Assembly: GCA_005116835.1 (NCBI GenBank)
Contig: SWDM01000024.1
Location: 1 to 64,000 of the forward strand
Reading direction: 5' to 3'
Length of the DNA stretch: 64,000 bases
Source of the DNA: Nitrospira sp.
GTDB lineage: Bacteria; Nitrospirota; Nitrospiria; Nitrospirales; Nitrospiraceae
Position 1 is the stretch's first letter. Each line of letters begins with the position of its first letter. The notes under the pieces are model-generated. The model had not been told where the DNA came from. It saw only the letters and a list, made by a program, of their open reading frames with translations, and ran no database searches. Positions 8,999 to 18,191 of the stretch are shown here, piece after piece. The translations under genes and the position numbers were made by a program.

Positions 8999-11422
8999 TT
9001 GTGGGATGGAGACATGGCATCACATGTATTCGAGACAGTCCACCGGCACAAGGATGGTCACACCATGGCCGTAGAGGTTTCCTTGCAACTGGTGCGGGAG
9101 GAGCAGGGAGGGGAGGGGCGCTTCATCGCCGTGGTACGAGACATCACTGAGCGTAGGCAGGCGGAGGAAGAGATCAAGGTCAGATCTATCTGGCAGAAGG
9201 CGGTGCTGGATTACGCAGGCTATGCCATTATTGCCACTACGCCTGATGGCGTCATTCAAACCTTCAATCGCGCTGCCGAACGAATGTTGGGCTACAGAGC
9301 CGAGGAGGTCATCGGTAAGATGAGTCCCGCCGTGATTCATGACCCTCAGGAAGTAGAAGATCGAGCCAAGACCTTCTCCATGGAGTTGGGCGAGCGGATC
9401 GAGCCAGGCTTTGAAGTATTTGTGGCCAAGGCTCTGAAAAATCTGCCCAATGAACATGAATGGACCTATATTCGGAAGGATGGAACTCGATTTCCCGTAT
9501 TGCTCTCCGTCACGGCGCTCAGGAGTTCCGGCGAAGGGATTACCGGCTTTTTAGGGTTGGCTCTGGATATCACCGAGCGCAAGCAATCAGAGTCTGCTCT
9601 CAGGGCCTACACGCAGGAACTGGAACTGATTAATCAATCACTCGACCTTGCGCTGAATCAGGCAGAAGCCGCCACGGCAGCCAAGTCCGCTTTTCTGTCC
9701 ACCATGAGTCACGAAATCCGCACCCCTCTGAACGGGGTAATCGGCATGACCGGCCTCCTCCTCGACACAGACCTCACGTCCGAGCAGCGGGAGTTTGCTG
9801 AAACCGTCCGCAGCAGCGGCAATCACCTGCTTACCGTCATCAATGACATTCTCGATTTTTCCAAGATTGAAGCAGGCAAGATGAGCCTGGAAATCATCGA
9901 CTTTGATCTTCGCACGGCAGTGGACGAATCGGTGGACCTGTTGGCAGAGCAGGCGGCCGGCAAGGGGCTGAATTTGGCCTGCCTGTTTCATGCTGATGTG
10001 CCGGCTGCCTTGCGCGGCGATCCGGGCCGACTCCGCCAAATCTTGCTCAACCTTCTGGTGAACGCCATCAAGTTTACGGAACAAGGCGATGTGGTGCTGT
10101 CCGTCACGCTGCTGCACCACACCGAGACGGAGGCCACGGTGCGATTTGAGGTGCAAGATACCGGCATCGGCCTGTCCCCTGACGCGCAAGAGCATCTGTT
10201 TCAATCGTTCACTCAAGCCGATAGCTCGACCACGCGCAAATTCGGCGGCACAGGATTGGGGCTTGCCATCTGTAAACAGCTCACAAAGCTCATGGGTGGC
10301 CAGATCGGTGTGGACAGTAAGCTTGGCGAAGGGAGTACGTTCTGGCTCACGGTTCAGCTTGGCAAACAACCGGAGGCAACTGCCTCGGTGGCGGCCATGG
10401 CGTCCCAGGATTTGCAGGGGCTGCTGCTCTGCATCGTGGATGACAGTCCCATCAACCGGCGCATTCTGGAAACCTATGCCACGCAATGGGGCGCCCAGTG
10501 CCTCATCGCGGAGGATGGCCGGCAGGCCCTGGCGGTGTTGCGCAAGGTGGCGGCAGAGGGGTACGCGTGCGATTTCGCCATCATCAACATGCAGCTGCCA
10601 GGGCTGGACGGCCTGGAACTGGCCAGGGCGATCAAGGCCGATCCGATGCTGGCGCCAACCAGGCTCGTTCTATTGACGCATCAGGGCCAGCGTGGCGATG
10701 CCCAGGCGGCGCATACAGCCGGATATGCCGCGTATCTCAGGAGGCCGGTGCGTGAGTCGCAACTGTATGAGTGTCTCGTCACTCTATGCGCATTATCCGC
10801 ACCGGCTACCGCCCGAGAGGGCCAATCCGCTGGCCGGACCGTGCGACCAGCGCTGGTCACGCGTCATAGTTTGGCCGAGGCGAAGGCACAAGCCACCGCG
10901 AAGATTCTGGTCGCCGAGGATAACGTCGTCAACCAGAAGGTTGCCGTACGCATGCTGGAAAAGTTGGGGTATCGTGTGGATCTCGTGGCCAACGGCCTGG
11001 AGGCCCTCGAAGCGGTCTCACGCATCTCCTATGACGCGGTCTTGATGGACTGCCAGATGCCGGAGATGGATGGGTTAACGGCGACGGCGGAAATTAGAAG
11101 ACGTGAAGCGTCCAGGTGCATTTCAAGTTCCACGTTTCATGTTTCAGGTTCGGAACGTGATGGTTCTGTTAGACAACCTGAAACTTGCAACCTGAAACTC
11201 GAAACTCGACGGCGCATTCCGATCATCGCCATGACGGCGAATGCCCTGCAGGTGGATCGAGACCTGTGCTTCACTGCCGGCATGGATGACTTCCTGAGTA
11301 AGCCCGTGCAACCCAAGCTGTTGGCCGAGGTCCTCGCGCGCTGGGTCAGCGCGCCTGTCTCGACCTCCAACTCACGAGATGACCGTCCGTTACGGACTGT
11401 CTCGGAGGGAAGGGCTGCTTGA
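8999..11422 (+). CDS. PAS-histidine kinase-receiver-receiver, C-terminal part of the split hybrid kinase
   Basis: 807 residues in the same frame as the upstream half; an initiation codon would have to be TTG 8999 or ATG 9014, neither with a good ribosome-binding site. Order: rest of PAS4, PAS5 ([15 protein letters not shown]), a coiled linker, HisKA with [13 protein letters not shown] (phospho-acceptor His), HATPase_c ([31 protein letters not shown]), then two receivers. Receiver 1 has Asn (codon 10586-10588, INMQLPG) where the phospho-Asp should be, and Arg at the conserved Lys position (YLRRPV). Receiver 2 keeps DCQMPEMDG and FLSKPV but carries about 38 extra residues derived from an inserted repeat (11098-11211). 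Together with 6653-8995 this is probably a decaying pseudogene, unless the TAG is bypassed or internal initiation occurs. Confidence 0.82.
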   Translation: MWDGDMASHVFETVHRHKDGHTMAVEVSLQLVREEQGGEGRFIAVVRDITERRQAEEEIKVRSIWQKAVLDYAGYAIIATTPDGVIQTFNRAAERMLGYRAEEVIGKMSPAVIHDPQEVEDRAKTFSMELGERIEPGFEVFVAKALKNLPNEHEWTYIRKDGTRFPVLLSVTALRSSGEGITGFLGLALDITERKQSESALRAYTQELELINQSLDLALNQAEAATAAKSAFLSTMSHEIRTPLNGVIGMTGLLLDTDLTSEQREFAETVRSSGNHLLTVINDILDFSKIEAGKMSLEIIDFDLRTAVDESVDLLAEQAAGKGLNLACLFHADVPAALRGDPGRLRQILLNLLVNAIKFTEQGDVVLSVTLLHHTETEATVRFEVQDTGIGLSPDAQEHLFQSFTQADSSTTRKFGGTGLGLAICKQLTKLMGGQIGVDSKLGEGSTFWLTVQLGKQPEATASVAAMASQDLQGLLLCIVDDSPINRRILETYATQWGAQCLIAEDGRQALAVLRKVAAEGYACDFAIINMQLPGLDGLELARAIKADPMLAPTRLVLLTHQGQRGDAQAAHTAGYAAYLRRPVRESQLYECLVTLCALSAPATAREGQSAGRTVRPALVTRHSLAEAKAQATAKILVAEDNVVNQKVAVRMLEKLGYRVDLVANGLEALEAVSRISYDAVLMDCQMPEMDGLTATAEIRRREASRCISSSTFHVSGSERDGSVRQPETCNLKLETRRRIPIIAMTANALQVDRDLCFTAGMDDFLSKPVQPKLLAEVLARWVSAPVSTSNSRDDRPLRTVSEGRAA
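11098..11211. repeat. repeat inserted in frame in a receiver domain
   Basis: Two facing arms of 7-bp units (cgtttcatgtttcaggttc left; aacctgaaacttgcaacctg right) of the same family as the intergenic repeats at 49170-49320. The segment lies in the loop between helix 3 (TAEIRR) and strand 4 ([12 protein letters not shown]) of receiver 2. It keeps the frame open and adds roughly 38 residues. Confidence 0.8.
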
Positions 11423-11502
11423 TCACCTGAGCGTCCCGCATTCTATGAATAGTAGCCCGGTTTTCTCCACGCTAATACAGGAGACGGTAAGGAACCAGCA
11501 CG

Positions 11503-12228
11503 ATGCTCATTCTGATCGTTGAAGACAATCCGGTTAACGCTAGACTGCTCTCGCTTATGCTGCACGCAGAGGGGTACCAGACCGTGCTGGCTGGAAATGG
11601 CAAAGAAGGGTTGGCGAAGATGTCTGAAACACCCAGCATAGAGATGATTATTACCGATTACATGATGCCGGAGATGGATGGGCTGGAGTTTATTGGGAAG
11701 GTCAAGGCCTTGCCGGCCTTCAGCCATGTTCCCATTATTGTCGTATCGGCCCATGCCGATCTTGAAACCGTCAAGCGGGCGAAGGGCTTACATTGCGATG
11801 GCTTTCTGGTCAAACCCATCGACAAGAGACAACTGATCAAGCAGGTGGGGCAGCTCTTGCACAATCAGCCACAAGTGCTTCTTGGTAAAAACAAAGCGAT
11901 GAACAGATTGGACCTTGGGCTGGCGGAATATCACGAACTGCTCAATGCATTTGCGGCCCAATTGGCCGCAACCCTCCCGATTATAGTGTTGGAGCAGGGA
12001 GACTCGGAGGAACCCATTTCCGAGAATCTGGTCCGGTTGCTCAATGAACTTGCGGAAAGCGGGGCCACGTTGGGCGCCGATAAATTCGTACTGCTGTATT
12101 CGAAGTATATGGGACGCGGTTTGACGGCCCGATCGCAATGCCCTGCCCTGTTAAGGACGCTGCAAGAATTGGAACTGGCGCTCCTGGCATACCTACAGTC
12201 TCAACCGAATGCCGTATCGAGGAACTGA
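11503..12228 (+). CDS. receiver-domain response regulator with uncharacterised helical tail
   Basis: 241 residues. The N-terminal receiver (about 1-122) has all key residues: acidic pair VEDN, phospho-Asp in TDYMMPEMDG, the Ser of VVSAHA, and Lys in LVKPID. The C-terminal 110 residues look helical (QLAATLPIIVLEQ, TLQELELALLAYL) and match no output domain I recognise; no DNA-binding or enzymatic motif is visible. It lies 80 bp after the split hybrid kinase on the same strand, so it may be its phosphotransfer partner or take signals from CheA. Confidence 0.85.
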   Translation: MLILIVEDNPVNARLLSLMLHAEGYQTVLAGNGKEGLAKMSETPSIEMIITDYMMPEMDGLEFIGKVKALPAFSHVPIIVVSAHADLETVKRAKGLHCDGFLVKPIDKRQLIKQVGQLLHNQPQVLLGKNKAMNRLDLGLAEYHELLNAFAAQLAATLPIIVLEQGDSEEPISENLVRLLNELAESGATLGADKFVLLYSKYMGRGLTARSQCPALLRTLQELELALLAYLQSQPNAVSRN

Positions 12229-12438
12229 CACAGCATGATGACGTGTGTAGATGTGGAGAGACACCGCTTCTTGCGCGGCATGTGTCAGGAAGGACGCAGC
12301 ATCCTTCTTGGATGACACGACCAGAAGTATAAAGTTCGGGGTTCGAAGTTGCGAAAACCTCGAACGGTTGGCGTCGAACCCTTGCCCATTGCGCATTATA
12401 TTTAGCCTCTTGACCGACTCTACAAGTTAGTTTACTCT

Positions 12439-12690
12439 ATGACCATGATTAAGCTAAACATTCATGAAGCGAAAACCCATCTCTCCAAGTACCTGGCAAA
12501 GCTCAAGGCTGGAGAGCGGATTTTGTTGTGCAAGCGCAATCAGCCTGTAGCGCAGATTACCGCCCTGCCTGAACTCTTGATGCGCCCCCGGCCCATTGGG
12601 TTAGCCAAGGGGAACTTCACCGTTCCACGTTCGTTCTTTAAGCCGCTTCCCGATGAACTGCTTGACGCATTCGAAGGCCGGGAGACGTGA
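12439..12690 (+). CDS. antitoxin of a VapBC-type pair (Phd/YefM-like)
   Basis: 83 residues beginning MTMIKLNIHEAKTHLSKYL, the classic Phd/YefM-like N-terminus (x-NxHEAKxxLS) that binds the operator. The C-terminal part (LPDELLDAFEG) would wrap the toxin. The gene overlaps the PIN toxin gene by 4 nt (GTGA). No Shine-Dalgarno sequence is visible before ATG 12439, so translation may be leaderless or weak. The pair interrupts the run of signalling genes and may be a mobile stabilisation module. Confidence 0.88.
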   Translation: MTMIKLNIHEAKTHLSKYLAKLKAGERILLCKRNQPVAQITALPELLMRPRPIGLAKGNFTVPRSFFKPLPDELLDAFEGRET

Positions 12691-13073
12691 AAGGTCTCCT
12701 CGATACCTGCACCTTCTTATGGATTATTACAGGATCGAGGGAACTGTCTCCGGCAGCCGAGAAGGTTTTTACCGATCCTGCCAATGAGATCTTGCTCAGC
12801 GTGGTGTCGGTCTGGGAGCTCTCGGTCAAACATTCTCTTGGAAAGCTGCCCATGCCGGCGTCCCTCGATCGGTTTGTGCTGGAGCAGCGGGAGAAGCACG
12901 GGATCACGGTTCTGCCGCTCGAAGAACGCGCGGTGTATCACCTGCACAAACTTCCCGTATTGCATCGCGACCCGTTCGATCGGATGCTGATTTGCCAGGC
13001 CATTGAGCACGACTGTGTGCTACTCACACCCGATCCACTCATCGTCCAATACCCTGTGAGAACCCAGTGGTGA
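12687..13073 (+). CDS. PIN-domain toxin (VapC-type ribonuclease)
   Basis: 128 residues starting at a GTG that overlaps the antitoxin stop. PIN acidic residues are present: Asp in MKGLLDTCTFLW, Glu in SVWELSVK, Asp in HRDPFDRML, and a fourth in LTPDPLI. VapC proteins cleave tRNA or rRNA when released by the antitoxin. The product belongs to the branch found with Phd-like antitoxins (WELSVK ... LPxxHRDPFDR). Expression is likely coupled translationally to the antitoxin. Confidence 0.9.
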   Translation: MKGLLDTCTFLWIITGSRELSPAAEKVFTDPANEILLSVVSVWELSVKHSLGKLPMPASLDRFVLEQREKHGITVLPLEERAVYHLHKLPVLHRDPFDRMLICQAIEHDCVLLTPDPLIVQYPVRTQW

Positions 13074-13364
13074 GCGGGTATCCCTCGCGTTGGTATTGAC
13101 GTAACATTCCCACCATGACTCCACACGCCGATCTCGCGGCGCGGCAATATTTGCCGCCGTCCTTCTGTGTGGCGACCAGCCAAGTCTTCGTTTTGGCTCT
13201 CCTTTTCTGTACCCACTCCCGTCACGTCTGCCTTCGTTGCCAAAGCTGGCTGCTGTGGGGAGCGCCATAGTTAAGAATCGACCGCCATCGACCGATAGAT
13301 AACTAGTCCAGGTGTTCGTGCGCCGGGCATCAGCATGCCGCACAGAAGAGGAGTCTCGCCCGTT

Positions 13365-14183
13365 ATGGAGTACTCAATCACAGCAGAAGAATTCCAGCAG
13401 TTTCGCACGCTGATTTACCATGAGAGCGGTATTTCGCTGAGTGAGCAAAAAAAATCGCTCTTGGCTTCCCGCCTCTCGAAGCGGCTGCGTGATCTCGATC
13501 TGACGACCTTCTCGGAGTATTACTCGACGGTGATGGAAGACCGGACGCGCGAAGAATTTACCCGGTTGCTGGATCTGATTTCGACGAACAAGACGGATTT
13601 TTTTCGAGAGCCTAAACACTTCGATTTCTTACGCGATCGCATTCTGCCGGAATTGGACAGCGTCAAACGCATTCGGATCTGGTCGTCCGCCTGTTCGACC
13701 GGAGAGGAGCCCTATACGATCGCGATGACGCTCTACGAAGGGGTGCGGGATCCTGAGCGATGGGATTTCAAGATTTTGGCTTCCGATCTCTCGACTCGTG
13801 TCCTTGCCAAGGCGTCTTCCGGCATCTATGACAATGATCGGTTTCGCGATGTGCCGCCTGACGTCATGAAACGTCACTTTCTCCGTGGGCGGGGCGAGCA
13901 AGAAGGGGTCTTCAAAGTGAAACCGCACCTTGCGAGTGTGATCAAGTTCCGCCGCTTGAATTTGATGGATGATCAGTTCCCGATCAAAAACCCGCTCGAT
14001 CTGATCTTCTGCCGGAATGTCATGATCTATTTCGACCGTCCAACCCAGGAGACTCTGGTGAATAAGTTTCATCGTTATTTGAAGCCAGGCGGGTACCTAT
14101 TCATCGGTCATTCAGAAAGTTTGCAATGGGTCACGCACCCCTTTAAATCGATCGCGCCGACGATTTATCAGAAGGAAGGGTAA
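13365..14183 (+). CDS. cheR: CheR chemoreceptor methyltransferase
   Basis: 272 residues. CheR transfers methyl groups from S-adenosylmethionine to glutamates of MCPs. The start at 13365 is preferred over 13335 because AAGAGGAG lies 10 nt upstream and the homologous N-terminus begins here (YSITAEEFQQFR). The N-terminal helical domain (about 1-75, with TNKTDFFRE) precedes the SAM-binding Rossmann fold: IWSSACSTGEEPYTIA (motif I) and the FCRNVMIYF and GGYLFIGHSES strands. It is followed by cheD and cheB, giving the adaptation module that acts on the MCPs upstream, whose EFEEF tails could be its docking site. Confidence 0.96.
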   Translation: MEYSITAEEFQQFRTLIYHESGISLSEQKKSLLASRLSKRLRDLDLTTFSEYYSTVMEDRTREEFTRLLDLISTNKTDFFREPKHFDFLRDRILPELDSVKRIRIWSSACSTGEEPYTIAMTLYEGVRDPERWDFKILASDLSTRVLAKASSGIYDNDRFRDVPPDVMKRHFLRGRGEQEGVFKVKPHLASVIKFRRLNLMDDQFPIKNPLDLIFCRNVMIYFDRPTQETLVNKFHRYLKPGGYLFIGHSESLQWVTHPFKSIAPTIYQKEG

Positions 14184-14253
14184 GTGGCAAGTCGTAAGTG
14201 GAGTAAGACATGAGAGGACAGACGATGAGAGTTGAGAGGAAGCATCGCGGATT

Positions 14254-14895
14254 ATGAGCACTAATGCCTTACGCCTGACGCCTGACGCCTCACGCGATGA
14301 CTTCGCCCACATCCGGCGCATGAGGGATAACCGTTTCCCTCATGAGATCGCCTCGATTCTTCCCGGGGAGTTTTTTGTCAGCAGAGAGCCGATGGTCGTC
14401 TACACGGTCCTTGGATCCTGCATTTCTGCCTGCATCCGCGATCCGATCGTCGGAGTGGGCGGCATGAATCATTTCATGCTTCCGGAGCCGAAAGAGCACC
14501 AGTCCGGCGATCTCTGGGGCGGCGAATCTACCAGGTATGGATCATATGCGATGGAGTCGTTGATCAATGAAATTCTGAAACGTGGTGGGCTGAAGAGCCG
14601 GCTGGAAATCAAACTCTTCGGCGCGGGCAAGATCTACGAAGGCAATATCGATGTGGGCGCGAACAATGCCAAATGGGTGATCGAATATTTGAAGAGCGAA
14701 GGGCTCGCAACGGTCAAGACCGACCTCGGCGATGTCCTCCCTCGAAAAGTCTATTATTTCACCGACTCGGGTCGTGTCTTGATGAAGAAGCTCGAGCGGG
14801 TCAAGAACCGGACCATTGTCGATCGGGAGAGCGAGTACGCAGCGAAAATCAAACAGCGGGAGCAGGCGCCGGTAGAGGATGTGACGTTGTTCTGA
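14254..14895 (+). CDS. cheD: CheD chemoreceptor glutamine deamidase
   Basis: 213 residues. CheD deamidates glutamines of MCPs. The catalytic Cys lies in YTVLGSCISACIRD, the His in GGMNHFMLP, and the LFGAGKIYEG strand is typical. The N-terminus is longer than usual and its first residues (ALRLTPDASRDD) read through a tandem CGCCTGA heptamer at 14267-14290, so part of the leader is repeat-derived. The C-terminus (from DRESEYAAKIKQ) is also extended. It sits between cheR and cheB. Confidence 0.93.
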   Translation: MSTNALRLTPDASRDDFAHIRRMRDNRFPHEIASILPGEFFVSREPMVVYTVLGSCISACIRDPIVGVGGMNHFMLPEPKEHQSGDLWGGESTRYGSYAMESLINEILKRGGLKSRLEIKLFGAGKIYEGNIDVGANNAKWVIEYLKSEGLATVKTDLGDVLPRKVYYFTDSGRVLMKKLERVKNRTIVDRESEYAAKIKQREQAPVEDVTLF

Positions 14896-14983
14896 TTGTG
14901 AGCAGTCAGCTTTCAGCCCTCAGCTATCAGGTCCGGAGCTGAATGCTGACCGCTGAAAGCTGAATGCTCGTTGAAGGAGCTTT

Positions 14984-16036
14984 ATGCCAAAAATTCGTGT
15001 GTTGACGGTCGATGATTCGGCGCTGATGCGGCAGGTGTTGGCGACGCTGCTGTCGAAAGACCCTGGGATCGAGGTGATCGGCTCCGCTCCCGACCCCTTT
15101 ATCGCTCGCGAGAAAATCAAAGCACTCAATCCAGATGTGATTACGCTCGATGTGGAGATGCCAAAAATGGACGGGCTGACGTTTCTGGAGAAGTTAATGC
15201 GGGGGCATCCGATGCCGGTGGTGATGGTGAGTTCGCTGACGGAAGTCGGCTGCCAGACGACCCTGCGCGCGTTGGAGTTGGGCGCGGTGGACTTCATCAC
15301 CAAACCCAAACTCGATCTCCGGGAAGGCATGGAGGAGGTGGCCCAGGATCTCATCGCCAAGGTGAAGGCTGCGGCCTGCGCGAAGGTGAAGGGGATGGGA
15401 GGGGATAGCGGGGTAAGGGGTAAGGGGGTAGCGCCACTCCTCACGTCCTCGATGATTAAGACGACTGACACCATTATCGCGATCGGTTCCTCCACGGGAG
15501 GCACGGAGGCGGTGAAGGATGTGTTGATAGCTCTGCCGCCGAATACACCGCCGATTCTCATCACGCAACATATGCCGGAGAAGTTTACCAAAACATGGGC
15601 CGACCGCATGAATTCCCTCTGCCGCATCTCGGTCAAGGAGGCTGAAGACGGGGACAGTGTCTTGCCGGGCCATGCCCTGGTCGCGCCGGGCGGTTATCAC
15701 ATGACACTGGTTCGGAGCGGAGCCCGGTATACGGTGCGCATCAATCAAGATCCTCCGGTGAACCGCCATCGCCCATCGGTGGATGTGCTGTTTGCGTCGG
15801 TCGCCCAATACGCCGGCGCCAATGCAGTCGGAGTCATCCTCACCGGCATGGGCGGCGATGGCGCCAAGGAAATGTTGACGATGAAACAGGCCGGCGCCTT
15901 TACGATCGCGCAGGACGAAGCCAGTTGCGTGGTCTTCGGTATGCCGAAGGAGGCAATCAAGCTCGGCGGGGTGGACAAGGTATTGCCGCTGGCGGAGATT
16001 CCGGCAGCGCTCGTGGCCTATGTGAGCAAGCTCTAA
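14984..16036 (+). CDS. cheB: CheB receptor methylesterase / response regulator
   Basis: 350 residues. The receiver (1-125) has TVDDSA, phospho-Asp in [11 protein letters not shown] and Lys in ITKPK. The C-terminal methylesterase (about 160-348) shows the triad Ser (GSSTGG), His (TQHMPEKF) and Asp (TGMGGDGA). CheB removes methyl groups from MCPs when phosphorylated by CheA. The interdomain linker ([15 protein letters not shown]) is encoded by a GGGGTAA heptamer repeat, so its length may vary between strains. A GAAGGAG ribosome-binding site precedes the ATG. Confidence 0.96.
   Translation: MPKIRVLTVDDSALMRQVLATLLSKDPGIEVIGSAPDPFIAREKIKALNPDVITLDVEMPKMDGLTFLEKLMRGHPMPVVMVSSLTEVGCQTTLRALELGAVDFITKPKLDLREGMEEVAQDLIAKVKAAACAKVKGMGGDSGVRGKGVAPLLTSSMIKTTDTIIAIGSSTGGTEAVKDVLIALPPNTPPILITQHMPEKFTKTWADRMNSLCRISVKEAEDGDSVLPGHALVAPGGYHMTLVRSGARYTVRINQDPPVNRHRPSVDVLFASVAQYAGANAVGVILTGMGGDGAKEMLTMKQAGAFTIAQDEASCVVFGMPKEAIKLGGVDKVLPLAEIPAALVAYVSKL
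15394..15445. repeat. GGGGTAA heptamer inside the cheB linker
   Basis: The stretch gggatgggaggggatagc followed by ggggtaaggggtaagggggt is a short G-rich 7-bp tandem repeat within the flexible CheB linker. The same type of unit (TACCCCT on the other strand) appears in the 3' end of the adhesin gene at 38213-38303. Confidence 0.6.
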
Positions 16037-16044
16037 CAGGTTGC

Positions 16045-16138
16045 TTTGGTTTGTTTGGTTTTTTTGGTTGAACGAAACTAACCAGATAAACCAAATCAAC
16101 CAAATAAACTAAACAAACCGGATGAATAGGATGAACCG
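16045..16138. repeat. AACCAAATA-type 9-bp repeat, inverted arms
   Basis: Left arm of TTTGGTTTG units, central gaacgaaac, right arm of AACCAAATA/AACCAGATA units. The two arms are complementary over much of their length and can form a long AT-rich hairpin between cheB and the STAS gene. Other copies: 47583-47634, 48858-48958, 53118-53170, 56262-56352, 58110-58205, 61066-61100 and 61976-62075. Confidence 0.85.
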
Positions 16139-16208
16139 GACAGACCATACACCAAGAGCGTTGAGGACGTGAGAGCAGCGGCTTGCAACCACAAGAAAGG
16201 ACGATGTC

Positions 16209-16547
16209 ATGCAGATCAAAGAACGCGTCGAGCCACATGGAACCATTTTAGATATCGTGGGCGATTTGACCTATGCCAATCGGTCGGCTTTTAAGGCGGC
16301 GACCGACAAGGCTAAACAGGGGGGATGCCGGCATCTCATTCTGAACATGGAGCAGGTGCGGTTCGTGGACAGCGCGGGGCTCGGGCTGCTGGTGCTTGTG
16401 TCGCAAAGCTTCAAGCATATTCAGGGCCAAGTCGGCATCCTGAAACCGCAGAGCTATGTGCTGGAGATCATGAATCTGTCGAATATTCCCAAGATGATCC
16501 CGATCTATGACAGCGAGGATGACGCGCGCATCGCGCGCGCGGCATAG
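16209..16547 (+). CDS. STAS-domain anti-sigma factor antagonist
   Basis: 112 residues, a single STAS domain (SpoIIAA/RsbV family). The conserved phosphorylatable Ser lies in VRFVDSAGLGLLVL. In partner switching the unphosphorylated antagonist binds an anti-sigma factor or other target. AAAGGA lies upstream of the ATG. The genes directly after it supply a SpoIIE-type phosphatase with a receiver and a HATPase protein with a receiver, the expected writer and eraser of this Ser. It is not certain that the final target is a sigma factor. Confidence 0.93.
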   Translation: MQIKERVEPHGTILDIVGDLTYANRSAFKAATDKAKQGGCRHLILNMEQVRFVDSAGLGLLVLVSQSFKHIQGQVGILKPQSYVLEIMNLSNIPKMIPIYDSEDDARIARAA

Positions 16548-16555
16548 GCTGAGTC

Positions 16556-17815
16556 ATGAGGTCGGAACGTATGAATTCACCCATCACGACAGGCGTCGGG
16601 CAGGCAGCAGACTCGCCGGTGCAACCTCAGACTCCCCAGTCCACCATCCTCCTCGTGGAAGACGATCTGGTTACCAGGGCCGCCATGGCCGCGCGGTTGA
16701 CGCGTCTGGGATACCGGGTTCTTGAGGCGGAGAATGGGCAGGCGGGCCTCGCTGTGGCAGGGCGTGAACGTCCGGATCTGCTCATCGTCGACTGGATGAT
16801 GCCGGAGATGGATGGACCGACGTTCTGTGAAGCGGTGCGCCGCGATCCCCTATTGAAATCCAGCCAGATTCTTCTCATGACATCCCATGACAAACCGGCG
16901 CAGATTGCCGAAGGATTGATACGAGGCGCCGATGACTTTCTGAGCAAATCTGCCAGTAAGCAAGAACTGACGGCCCGTGTGCTGTCGGGTTTACGCACCA
17001 GCCGATTGGTGCGAGAGCTGGAAACGGCGGGCAAGAACCTGGAATCCTCCATGTCCCTGCTCCAGGCGAACCAAGCGGAGATGGAGGCAGATCTTCAATC
17101 GGCAGCCGACTTTGTCCGCTCGATGCTTCCCGCGCAAGGGAGTCCCGTACAAGGTGTCTCCCTCGCCTGGGAGTATCAGCCGGCGCTCACATTGGGAGGC
17201 GATCTCTTCGGTGTGATGGCGATCGATGCAGAGCGTCTCGGCCTCTACATTCTGGATGCGTCGGGGCATGGGGTTTCTGCAGCGCTGAGATCCGCCTCGC
17301 TGATGACGTTTCTGCGGGCGGAAAACATGTTGCAGCTGATCGGCTCATACGATCCTGAGCGGGTGTTATTCGAAGCCAACCGGCGTTTTCCCTTGAGTGC
17401 CGAGGGAGACTATTTCACCCTGTGGGTTGGGCAATTCCATTTGCCCACACGCACACTGTCTTATGCCTCAGCCGGCCATCATGGCGTGCTGCTTAGCCCG
17501 GCTGAGAGGCCTTGTCGATGGCTTACGCGCCCCTCGTCCCCCCTCGGATTTGACCCAGGCGCGACATATTCCAGCGACCACATAACGTTAGCCGTGGCCG
17601 ACCGGCTGTTCTTGTTGAGCGACGGTATTTACGAAGCGTCATCCCCGACCGGGGAACCGTGGGGGCGCTGGCGGTTCCAGCAGGCGATCGAAACCCAGAG
17701 GCAGTCATCATTGCCCACCTCGATTTCTCATTGTTTCACAGAGGCCAGGCGATGGCATGAACAGTGCGACTTTTTCGATGACGCCGCGGTGGTCGGGCTG
17801 GAGTTTACTGTCTGA
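16556..17815 (+). CDS. receiver-SpoIIE (PP2C) phosphatase response regulator
   Basis: 419 residues (an alternative start at ATG 16571 has GAGG about 9 nt upstream). The receiver is about 25-145, with phospho-Asp in VDWMMPEMDG, TSHD and LSKSAS. A coiled-coil linker of about 150-190 follows, and a SpoIIE-type PP2C phosphatase domain of about 195-418 (GGDLFGVMAID, DASGHGVSAALRS, YASAGHH, LLSDGIYEASS) carries metal-binding Asp residues. It should dephosphorylate the neighbouring STAS protein when its receiver is phosphorylated, linking the chemotaxis or Hpt phosphorelay to a partner switch. Confidence 0.93.
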   Translation: MRSERMNSPITTGVGQAADSPVQPQTPQSTILLVEDDLVTRAAMAARLTRLGYRVLEAENGQAGLAVAGRERPDLLIVDWMMPEMDGPTFCEAVRRDPLLKSSQILLMTSHDKPAQIAEGLIRGADDFLSKSASKQELTARVLSGLRTSRLVRELETAGKNLESSMSLLQANQAEMEADLQSAADFVRSMLPAQGSPVQGVSLAWEYQPALTLGGDLFGVMAIDAERLGLYILDASGHGVSAALRSASLMTFLRAENMLQLIGSYDPERVLFEANRRFPLSAEGDYFTLWVGQFHLPTRTLSYASAGHHGVLLSPAERPCRWLTRPSSPLGFDPGATYSSDHITLAVADRLFLLSDGIYEASSPTGEPWGRWRFQQAIETQRQSSLPTSISHCFTEARRWHEQCDFFDDAAVVGLEFTV

Positions 17816-17831
17816 TCGAAAGGGGCGACTC

Positions 17832-18191
17832 ATGGAGATAAGCGCGGCGATCGATCTGTCCGAGGCCTTGAGCCGTGTGGATGGGGATCGGGATTTATTC
17901 CTGACCTTGGCTGGGATATTTTTGGAGGAGAGCCCGAAGGAGGCTGCGGCAGCTCGCGCGGCTCTGCAGCGTCAGGACGGCGCGGGGTTGGCGGCGGCTG
18001 CGCACAAGCTCAAGGGCTCGGTCTTGGAGATCTGCGCTCCGCGTCTTTTTGAATGCACGAAACGGCTGGAGGACTTGGGGCGGCGGGGTCAGTTTTCTGA
18101 GGCTTCGCCGGTCTGCGAGGATGTCGAGGTCTGTTTGGCCGAGGTGCAGGATGCGCTTCAGAAATTGATCGCCGAAGGGTGTTCCTCATGA
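17832..18191 (+). CDS. Hpt histidine phosphotransfer protein
   Basis: 119 residues, start chosen at ATG 17832 because AAAGGGG lies just upstream; a longer frame would overlap the previous gene. The Hpt helix bundle has its phospho-His in AAAAHKLKGSVLEI, with the upstream FLEESPKEAAAARAAL helix typical of the family. It passes phosphoryl groups between hybrid kinases and receivers; here the two flanking genes both carry receivers. The stop overlaps the next ATG by 4 nt (ATGA). Confidence 0.9.
   Translation: MEISAAIDLSEALSRVDGDRDLFLTLAGIFLEESPKEAAAARAALQRQDGAGLAAAAHKLKGSVLEICAPRLFECTKRLEDLGRRGQFSEASPVCEDVEVCLAEVQDALQKLIAEGCSS

Noticed and set aside
12229-12438. RNA gene or riboswitch in the gap before the VapBC pair
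   Set aside because: No tRNA-like cloverleaf or known riboswitch core was found by eye; only weak AT-rich promoter-like sequence just before the antitoxin.
13074-13364. Additional gene between the PIN toxin and cheR
   Set aside because: Frames on both strands are short, lack ribosome-binding sites and have no domain signal.
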